14,832 bases of DNA from Campylobacterota bacterium (GTDB lineage: Bacteria; Campylobacterota; Campylobacteria; Campylobacterales; Sulfurovaceae): assembly GCA_011330645.1 (NCBI GenBank), contig DRQB01000011.1, forward strand, positions 1 to 14,832, read 5' to 3'. The notes beneath the pieces are model-generated. The model was not told the origin of the DNA. It made no database searches and saw nothing but the letters and a program-made list of their open reading frames with translations. Both the position numbers and the translations under genes were made by a program. Of this stretch, positions 1 through 5,044 are shown one piece after another. How positions within the stretch are numbered: the first letter of the stretch is position 1; the number at the start of each line of letters is the position of its first letter.

Positions 1-397
1 CTCCCTCTTTGAGTTTAGGGCCTAGATGTCCAGAGAAAGCACATATGGGGTACTGTTTAAAAAGTAAATACTCATCTGCTGGCTTTATCCATACTTCAAG
101 TAAAGACTCTTCTTTGAAAATGCGAATAAATACAGGGTCACCGACCTTTGCATCTATATCTTCTAAACGTTTTTCAAAATCTACATCGATCAAGTCTATC
201 TCCTTTTTAGGCAGAGGTAAAGGTGGCAATGGTTTCGCTATGTTAGGTTTTTTATGCTTAGGCACTGTTTGTGTTTTGGGAAGAGGATTTTTTTCTTTTT
301 TCAAAGATGAAGTACTATTTAAAAAGTAAAGTACCAATGCAAGACATAGTAACACATAGACCATTACCGAGAGAGAAGAAAGTAAATATTTCTTCAT
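1..397 (-). CDS. YafK/DpaA-type L,D-transpeptidase family protein, 3' end outside window
   Basis: This is a partial gene: an open frame runs from an ATG at 397 off the left edge without a stop (132 codons seen). The protein starts with a signal-anchor (MKKYLLSSLSVMVYVLLCLA and on to about residue 26). A Lys/Pro-rich linker follows to about residue 65, and then the start of a YkuD-like domain with DPVFIRIFKEES, LEVWIKPADEY and YPICAFSGHLGPKLKEG. The last two blocks are characteristic of the YafK subgroup. The catalytic His and SHGxC motif would lie beyond the edge. Family members act on peptidoglycan in the periplasm; E. coli YafK (LdtF/DpaA) is reported to release Lpp from peptidoglycan rather than form crosslinks, so the reaction here is open. 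It starts 12 nt after the stop of the YcbB-type gene, with a poor Shine-Dalgarno, so it is probably translated from the same mRNA. Confidence 0.85.
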   Translation of the reverse strand, partial: MKKYLLSSLSVMVYVLLCLALVLYFLNSTSSLKKEKNPLPKTQTVPKHKKPNIAKPLPPLPLPKKEIDLIDVDFEKRLEDIDAKVGDPVFIRIFKEESLLEVWIKPADEYLLFKQYPICAFSGHLGPKLKEG

Positions 398-409
398 CTC
401 TGGACTACA

Positions 410-1666
410 TTAAAAAGTGAGTTTTTGAGACTTATCAAAACCATATACATCTGGGAAAAGTTTTAATGCTCCAGCTTCATCAACATAGGCTGTATAGTAT
501 GCTGTATGTACCTGCAACGGTTTATTGAGTATAAGATGTTTTGTCTTCATAGAATCATACCAGCTTTGCACAGTCTCCAGACTTTTATTACTATAGTTTT
601 TTGTGACATGCGTCAATAGCTCTTTTGGTTTACCTAAACGGATACATCCATGACTAAAACATCTACTTTTTCTCTTAAAAAGTGATCTTCCTTGTGTATC
701 ATGCATATACACCGCATGAGAATTTGGGAAGATAAACTTCACACGTCCTAAACCATTTTTAAGCGATGGTACCTGTACCAACTTATATGGGATATATCCT
801 TTACCATCTTTAGGATATTTAGACCAGTCAACAGAAGCAGGATTTACTTTTGGCGAACGTAAATCATATGTCTCTTTATGAAGCTCCATACCTTTAGCAG
901 CCACCCAACCTGGATTTGCTTTAATTTTCGAAACATATGATTTTCTCATAATCGAATCAGGTACATTCCATTGCGGATTAATTTCTACATATTTCATACG
1001 CTCAGAAAAGATAGGAGTTTGCATATTTCTCTTTCCTACAATGACAGGAAACTTCAAGGCTGTTTTTCCATTTTCAATGACTCTTACTTTAAACTCTGGG
1101 ATATTCACCAATGTGTAGTTTGTACCTAAGTCTGATTTCATCAATTTCGTTCTTTCTATATTAAGACGAATCTTTTTCAACGCTGACTGCGTGATATTTG
1201 CATCTGGAGAGTTTAATCTCTGATATTTATGAACGAGTGCCTCAAACTGTGGTGTTTTAGGTACATAAGGCTGCAATATTTGCTCTATCGTTTGCCCTGC
1301 TCTTAATTTCATTTGAATGGTTGAAGGTTTTACTTCTTGTAGATAGGTTTCAAAATAGGTATCTATCTCATTTTTTCTTTTTGCCCGTTGTGACGCCTTG
1401 AAACTTTTAAGATCAATACAGGAATTGGCAAGATTATTCGCATAAGATACCAATAGTTTTGTCATAAGTCTTGAATTTTCACTTGATTTTACTTGTTCAT
1501 AAAGTGGTTTTTGATTACAAATAGACATATATTTATCTGTTTTCAGTATATTTAGAAATTCTTCTTTTTGTGAATTTTTCCATCCCTCTTTGTCTGGTCC
1601 AAACAAATCTCCACACCCTGTCAATACCATAGCAACGGCTATAGCCAATAAAATTTTAATCCTCAT
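410..1666 (-). CDS. YcbB-type L,D-transpeptidase lipoprotein
   Basis: The 418-residue protein has a lipoprotein signal (MRIKILLAIAVAMVLTGC, lipobox LTGC, lipidated Cys18). A helical region of about 160 residues follows, then a YkuD catalytic domain: YTLVNIPEFKVRVIENGK (184-201), VGKRNMQTPIF (210-220), INPQWNVPDSI (229-239), YMHDT with His322, and the active-site motif CFSHGCIRLGKP with His339, Cys341 and Arg343. The tail (HTAYYTAYVDEAG) is the usual YcbB ending. YcbB (LdtD) enzymes form 3-3 crosslinks between meso-DAP residues of peptidoglycan stems. Here a lipoprotein signal replaces the usual N-terminal anchor, and I do not see the PG_binding_1 domain. The Shine-Dalgarno GGGGAGATAGGG overlaps the stop of the upstream flavoprotein gene, implying translational coupling. 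Every key residue is present, so the enzyme is probably active. Confidence 0.92.
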   Translation of the reverse strand: MRIKILLAIAVAMVLTGCGDLFGPDKEGWKNSQKEEFLNILKTDKYMSICNQKPLYEQVKSSENSRLMTKLLVSYANNLANSCIDLKSFKASQRAKRKNEIDTYFETYLQEVKPSTIQMKLRAGQTIEQILQPYVPKTPQFEALVHKYQRLNSPDANITQSALKKIRLNIERTKLMKSDLGTNYTLVNIPEFKVRVIENGKTALKFPVIVGKRNMQTPIFSERMKYVEINPQWNVPDSIMRKSYVSKIKANPGWVAAKGMELHKETYDLRSPKVNPASVDWSKYPKDGKGYIPYKLVQVPSLKNGLGRVKFIFPNSHAVYMHDTQGRSLFKRKSRCFSHGCIRLGKPKELLTHVTKNYSNKSLETVQSWYDSMKTKHLILNKPLQVHTAYYTAYVDEAGALKLFPDVYGFDKSQKLTF

Positions 1667-1673
1667 TCTTACC

Positions 1674-2813
1674 CTATCTCCCCATTATGTTTTTAAAACA
1701 ACTGTATGCACTCGAAAATGCCCACTGAAAATTGTAGCCTCCCAGTCTCCCTGTTACATCTAACACTTCTCCAATGAAATACAGTCCTTCAACTTTTTTA
1801 CTCATCAATGTTTGAGCATCTACTTCCGTAGTAGCGACACCCCCTTTTGTGACTTCAGCTTTTGTATAGCCAAACGTACCCGCAGGTGCGAACATATAAT
1901 GATTTAACTTCTGAAGCTTGTCCAATTCTTCAGATGTTATTTGGTAAAAAGGTTTATCTTCTAATGCTAATTGTACCAAAAACGCCTTAGTGATGCGTTT
2001 TGCTAAAGGAAGTAGAGTACTGATTTGTTTTTTGGAACCTCTTACACTTTTCCATGAAAAGTCAGGAAGGAAGTCTATCTCTATCTTTCCTTTTTCCCAA
2101 TATAAAGAAGCATCTAAGACGGCTGGCCCTGAGAGACCTTTATGTGCAAACAGTAAAGATCCTTCACAGATGGTACCATTTACCGTAATTTTAACATTTG
2201 TAGATGCCCCTGAAAGTGCTTTGAAAAAAAACTGCTCTTTTTGTACGGTAAAGCCTACAAGTGCAGGTGCTGTCTTAACGATATCATGTCCAAAAGACTG
2301 TGCAATCTCATACCCAATGGCACTAGCACCCAAACGAGGAAAACTCAGTCCTCCCGATGCGACCACTACATATTTTGAAGAGACAGTACGTTTATTTGTC
2401 TTGACTGTAAAAAAGGCTCCACGTTTTGTAACACTCAATACTTTTTCATCTAACAAAACTTTTTGCTTTTTCACTTCTTTTGCAAAGATATCGAGCAATT
2501 CTTTTGCTGAATTTTGACAAAAATACTGTGTTTTTTTACGCATAACAGGTTTGAGTTTTTGATGCTCAAGCCATGAGAGTAAATCTACTTCACTAAATGT
2601 TTTGAGAGAAGGTGCAACAAAGGCATCCTCTGCTAAAAAATATTCTGTACCCATCTGTGCATTGGTAATATTACATTTACCCCCACCAGATATAAGTATC
2701 TTCGCACCTATTTTAGGATTAGATTCTATAATTGTTGCACTTTTTTTAGGAAGCAAAGACGCTAGCATTAAAGCACTTGCCCCGCCTCCTATAATAATGA
2801 TATCGTTATTCAT
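1674..2813 (-). CDS. BaiN/HI0933 (YhiN)-family NAD(P)/FAD-dependent oxidoreductase
   Basis: This flavoprotein belongs to the widespread HI0933/YhiN/BaiN family. The N-terminal dinucleotide-binding motif is IIIIGGGASALMLASLL, followed by the family signature ISGGGKCNITN. A second nucleotide-contact segment is YVVVASGGLSFPRLGASAIGYEIA, and the C-terminal FAD block is GLYFIGEVLDVTGRLGGYNFQWAFSSA. The physiological substrate of most members is unknown; BaiN reduces bile-acid intermediates in gut clostridia, which is unlikely to apply here. I chose the start at 2813 (MNNDIIIIGGG, 379 aa) over the ATG at 2822, because a perfect TATAAT covers 2826-2821 and includes the first two bases of that ATG. 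It is the first gene of a leftward operon with the two L,D-transpeptidases, which start 7 nt after its stop; a functional link to peptidoglycan is not evident. Confidence 0.9.
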   Translation of the reverse strand: MNNDIIIIGGGASALMLASLLPKKSATIIESNPKIGAKILISGGGKCNITNAQMGTEYFLAEDAFVAPSLKTFSEVDLLSWLEHQKLKPVMRKKTQYFCQNSAKELLDIFAKEVKKQKVLLDEKVLSVTKRGAFFTVKTNKRTVSSKYVVVASGGLSFPRLGASAIGYEIAQSFGHDIVKTAPALVGFTVQKEQFFFKALSGASTNVKITVNGTICEGSLLFAHKGLSGPAVLDASLYWEKGKIEIDFLPDFSWKSVRGSKKQISTLLPLAKRITKAFLVQLALEDKPFYQITSEELDKLQKLNHYMFAPAGTFGYTKAEVTKGGVATTEVDAQTLMSKKVEGLYFIGEVLDVTGRLGGYNFQWAFSSAYSCFKNIMGR

Positions 2814-2820
2814 GAATGCC

Positions 2821-2826
2821 ATTATA
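2821..2826 (-). promoter_or_regulatory. -10 element (TATAAT) for the flavoprotein/L,D-transpeptidase operon
   Basis: Read on the minus strand, a perfect TATAAT ends 7 nt before the ATG at 2813. Transcription would start at about 2814-2813, giving a leaderless or nearly leaderless mRNA. There is no Shine-Dalgarno between the box and the start codon. I see no convincing -35, which is common in Campylobacterota. Confidence 0.6.
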
Positions 2827-2879
2827 GCTTATTATTGCCATACAAGTAATACTACACAGACAATACACATTGCTGTGAG

Positions 2880-2885
2880 TATAAT
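2880..2885 (+). promoter_or_regulatory. -10 element (TATAAT) for the monoheme cytochrome gene
   Basis: A perfect TATAAT lies 31 nt upstream of the ATG at 2917, giving a leader of about 25 nt that contains a good Shine-Dalgarno (AAAGGGG at 2905-2911). The promoter is divergent from the flavoprotein promoter in a 94-105 bp intergenic region. The 11-bp TAACAC array seen upstream of the other cytochrome genes is not present here. Confidence 0.6.
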
Positions 2886-2916
2886 CACTTTATATTATTA
2901 GATTAAAGGGGCAATC

Positions 2917-3270
2917 ATGTCTAAATTCATTCTCTCAACACTTCTCATTTTGGGTATTACTACCTTTACGTATGCAGCTGAAAAATATGACACAACAGCT
3001 TTTCGTACAGTCACAAAACTTTGTACTTCCTGTCATGGAACGCCTTTTTATATGGCAAAACAGATAGATGATGATGATTGGGATTTCTATTTTAACACAC
3101 CTGGTAAACTAGAGAAAATACACAAAGGGAAAGCAAAAGCACTTGCAAACTTAAGAGATCATCGTTTCACCAATCGTAAAAAACGTCTTTTAAAATTCTT
3201 TATTAAAAATTCTAAATTTTCAGGTTCTGTTCATGGCTGTGATGCAAACTTCTGTGGAACACACCACTAA
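2917..3270 (+). CDS. Small periplasmic monoheme c-type cytochrome-like protein
   Basis: The 117-residue protein has a Sec signal peptide (MSKFILSTLLILGITTFTYA, cleavage near residue 20-21) and one covalent haem site, CTSCH at residues 36-40. It is therefore expected to be matured in the periplasm and to carry electrons. Met46 downstream is a possible second axial ligand. The middle is acidic (QIDDDDWD) and then strongly basic (HKGKAKALANLRDHRFTNRKKRLLKF). An unusual Cys-rich tail ends GCDANFCGTHH: Cys108 and Cys113 are spaced CX4C but the His residues are not adjacent to the second Cys, so it is not a canonical haem site. The start is supported by AAAGGGG 6 nt upstream. I do not recognise a named subfamily. 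It is transcribed alone from its own promoter, and a weak terminator-like hairpin follows. Confidence 0.85.
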   Translation: MSKFILSTLLILGITTFTYAAEKYDTTAFRTVTKLCTSCHGTPFYMAKQIDDDDWDFYFNTPGKLEKIHKGKAKALANLRDHRFTNRKKRLLKFFIKNSKFSGSVHGCDANFCGTHH

Positions 3271-3282
3271 AATAAACCCTAG

Positions 3283-3317
3283 AAGAGAAGTACTTTAGCC
3301 CTCTTTTCTTCTCTTTT
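3283..3317 (+). terminator. Possible intrinsic terminator after the monoheme cytochrome gene
   Basis: AAGAGAAG (3283-3290) pairs perfectly with CTTCTCTT (3308-3315), followed by a short T run. The 17-nt loop and AT-rich stem make it a weak candidate. Confidence 0.4.
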
Positions 3318-3318
3318 A

Positions 3319-3327
3319 TGTTACAAT
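3319..3327 (+). promoter_or_regulatory. Extended -10 (TGTTACAAT) for the NlpC/P60 gene, probably leaderless
   Basis: TG-T-TACAAT fits an extended -10 (TGnTAnAAT). Only six bases (ACCCCT) separate it from the ATG at 3334, which places the predicted +1 on the A of the start codon. No purine-rich Shine-Dalgarno exists in the preceding 18 nt, which agrees with a leaderless message. Confidence 0.55.
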
Positions 3328-3333
3328 ACCCCT

Positions 3334-4014
3334 ATGAAATATGTACTATGCTTCCTACTTTTATACGCTTCACTTTTTGCAGCTAATCTATTTACCATTA
3401 GCGACAGTCATGGGAAAATAGTCCATAGTACACAGTTGCAGCATGCCAAAAATGACTACTTATCTCAAAATGCAACAGAATACTCTTTCCAAGCAATCTA
3501 TGATGAACTCCATCGTGCAGAAAATCTTGCACGCCGTGCCCAAGCTGCACGGAAACATGCCCAACGTATCGCGGAGGCAAAAGCCAATGCAAAAAGACAA
3601 GGGAAAACTTACCATCTTAGCCAGGCAGATAAGAAACAGCTTCTTGAAGATGCCAAAGTTTTTAAAGGGGGTAAATATGTTTGGGGTGGTACCACACCTC
3701 AAGGCTTTGACTGTTCTGGTTATGTACAATACCTCTATAAAAAACATCATGTCAACTTACCCCGTACTGCTTGGGCACAGTCTAAAAAGGGCTTAGAGGT
3801 TACAAAACAAAACCTAAAAAAAGGGGATTTGCTCTTTTTCCTCACCGACAAGTCTCGTGGCATTCCTGTTACGCATGTGGGCATCTATATAGGACATGGA
3901 CAGTTCATTCATGCTGCATCTAAGAAAAAAGGTATCATCATTTCCCCAATCAATACAGGGCATTATGCTCAAACATTTGTCAAAGCCAAAAGAATTCTTC
4001 AGAAAAAAATATAA
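3334..4014 (+). CDS. NlpC/P60 (C40) family peptidoglycan endopeptidase
   Basis: This secreted cysteine peptidase (226 aa) is predicted to cleave peptide stems of peptidoglycan, typically the D-Glu-DAP bond. The N-terminus (MKYVLCFLLLYASLFAA) is a signal peptide. Residues about 50-105 form a charged, Ala-rich helical region (AENLARRAQAARKHAQRIAEAKANAKRQ) that may be a coiled coil. The NlpC/P60 domain occupies about 105-224: GGKYVWGGTTPQGFDCSGYVQ with nucleophile Cys127, THVGIYIGHGQ with His181, and FIHAAS with His193 as the third catalytic position. LPRTAWAQS and LKKGDLLFF are further family blocks. All catalytic residues are present. It stands alone between a cytochrome gene and the first TAACAC array; an envelope role fits the L,D-transpeptidases to the left, but no operon links them. 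Confidence 0.93.
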   Translation: MKYVLCFLLLYASLFAANLFTISDSHGKIVHSTQLQHAKNDYLSQNATEYSFQAIYDELHRAENLARRAQAARKHAQRIAEAKANAKRQGKTYHLSQADKKQLLEDAKVFKGGKYVWGGTTPQGFDCSGYVQYLYKKHHVNLPRTAWAQSKKGLEVTKQNLKKGDLLFFLTDKSRGIPVTHVGIYIGHGQFIHAASKKKGIIISPINTGHYAQTFVKAKRILQKKI

Positions 4015-4042
4015 TCACTCATATATCCAAAACGATAACAAT

Positions 4043-4096
4043 TAACACTTTGTTAACACTTAGGTAACACTTTTATAACACTGTACCTTATATACT
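4043..4096 (+). promoter_or_regulatory. Array A: four 11-bp TAACACT direct repeats plus -10 (TATACT)
   Basis: TAACACT occurs at 4043, 4054, 4065 and 4076, each start exactly 11 bp from the last, with 4-nt variable spacers (TTGT, TAGG, TTTA). A -10 TATACT follows at 4091, 15 bp after the start of the last unit, so the repeats occupy the -35 position. The predicted +1 is about 4103 and the Shine-Dalgarno AAAGGAG lies just upstream of the ATG at 4131. One helical turn per half-site is the geometry of PhoB/OmpR-type activator sites. Binding by the regulator encoded at 8044 is inferred. Confidence 0.75.
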
Positions 4097-4130
4097 TTGA
4101 TATCTTTAGTCATTAATCAAAGGAGACAAG

Positions 4131-4853
4131 ATGAAAAAAAATGCACTATTACTTAGTTTAGTTACAATTCCAATGCTCGTAGGATGTGGAGGAGGAGGAA
4201 CAACTTCTGTAGCCACTACAAATTCTAATACCGTCGCTAAAATATCAGGTACTGTACCTGGTACTTTTATAGAAGCATATTGTGATGATGGAACCTATGT
4301 ATCAACAACATCTGTTAAAAATGGTACAGCAAGACATCCATTTGAAATTACCGTACCTACAAATACTACTTGTAGACTAATTATGACAACCAATGAGGAC
4401 AATGCGACACAAAGAGTTATCACACCTATAAGTATCAATGGAAAACCTGCAGTTAAACTCACAGGAGATACAGATATAGGATATGCAGATATACCTTCTA
4501 CTTATGCAGAAGCAACAGATACAAATGGAGACCATGTTCAGGATACAACAGTCGATGTTACTCCTGCTTCACTAGATGGTAGTGAAGTGAATGATGATCC
4601 AAATAAAAATCCTTTTGACAGAAATAATGATGGGAAAATTGATATTTTAGAAGATCGCGATGGAAATCATATGGCAGATGGTTGGGATGATAAAAATAAT
4701 AATGGCAAACCTGATCTCGAAGATGATAATGATGGAAATAACAGACCTGATTTACTAGATGATAAAGATAACGATGGAATTCCCCAATATGACGATACAA
4801 ATGATAATCATAATGGTGGAGAAACTGACGATTTAGAAACACATAATGGATAA
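4131..4853 (+). CDS. Lipoprotein with Asp-rich calcium-binding-type repeats; paralog of the nonaheme cytochrome N-terminus
   Basis: The 240-residue lipoprotein has the signal MKKNALLLSLVTIPMLVGC, lipidated Cys19 and a Gly run. Residues about 36-122 form an unnamed domain (ISGTVPGTFIEAYCDDGTY, NGTARHPFEITV, CRLIMTTNEDNATQRVIT, LTGDTDIGYADIP) with two conserved cysteines, Cys51 and Cys81. Residues about 160-225 are Asp/Asn/Gly-rich repeats of the DxNxDGxxD type (DRNNDGKID, DKNNNGKPD, DNDGNNRPD, DKDNDGIP), as in thrombospondin type 3 repeats, which bind calcium. The domain layout matches the first ~225 residues of the next gene product, but this protein stops where the other continues into haem-binding sequence. 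It is probably surface-exposed. Its own array-type promoter and a hairpin after the stop suggest a single-gene transcript. Function unknown; a partner or anchor for the cytochrome is a guess. Confidence 0.88.
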   Translation: MKKNALLLSLVTIPMLVGCGGGGTTSVATTNSNTVAKISGTVPGTFIEAYCDDGTYVSTTSVKNGTARHPFEITVPTNTTCRLIMTTNEDNATQRVITPISINGKPAVKLTGDTDIGYADIPSTYAEATDTNGDHVQDTTVDVTPASLDGSEVNDDPNKNPFDRNNDGKIDILEDRDGNHMADGWDDKNNNGKPDLEDDNDGNNRPDLLDDKDNDGIPQYDDTNDNHNGGETDDLETHNG

Positions 4854-4884
4854 AGATAATTAAACACTTTTTCTTCCCTTAATT

Positions 4885-4914
4885 GAGCTAGGTTACACCT
4901 TTTCAACCTAGTTC
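4885..4914 (+). terminator. Terminator-like hairpin after the first lipoprotein gene
   Basis: GAGCTAGGTT (4885-4894) pairs with AACCTAGTTC (4905-4914) over 10 bp with one G-U pair and a 10-nt loop. The sequence after it is T-rich but has no clean T run. It separates the two paralog genes, so an intrinsic terminator is likely. Confidence 0.55.
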
Positions 4915-4963
4915 TTAATTCCCTATTTTCTTATTCACAATCTAATATATTTTATATTCCAAT

Positions 4964-5016
4964 TAACACTTAGCTAACACTATACTAACACAGAAGTAAT
5001 GTCATTATTCTATAAT
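4964..5016 (+). promoter_or_regulatory. Array B: four 11-bp TAACAC-type repeats plus -10 (TATAAT)
   Basis: Units start at 4964 (TAACACT), 4975 (TAACACT), 4986 (TAACACA) and 4997 (TAATGTC), all exactly 11 bp apart. A perfect TATAAT lies at 5011, 14 bp after the last unit start. The unit next to the -10 is degenerate and begins TAAT, as in array D. The predicted +1 is about 5023 and AAAAAGGAG precedes the ATG at 5045. I see no separate -35 element; the repeats occupy its place. Confidence 0.75.
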
Positions 5017-5044
5017 CTGAATACGCAAATAAAAAGGAGCGCAC

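Noticed and set aside
9..329. Plus-strand open frame of 106 codons near the left edge
   Set aside because: The minus strand here encodes a clear YafK-type L,D-transpeptidase start; the plus frame has no ribosome site or recognisable domain.
1761..1766. Single TAACAC inside the flavoprotein coding region
   Set aside because: It is isolated, with no second unit at 11 bp and no -10 nearby, so it is treated as chance.
2847..2869. TAATAC/ATACAC sequences upstream of the monoheme cytochrome as a fifth array
   Set aside because: The spacing is not 11 bp and the core TAACAC is absent, so this gene is not assigned to the array-controlled set.
4043..4081. Regularly spaced short repeats considered as a CRISPR remnant
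   Set aside because: The 7-bp units with 4-bp spacers are far too short, no cas gene is present, and the placement relative to -10 boxes fits regulator sites.
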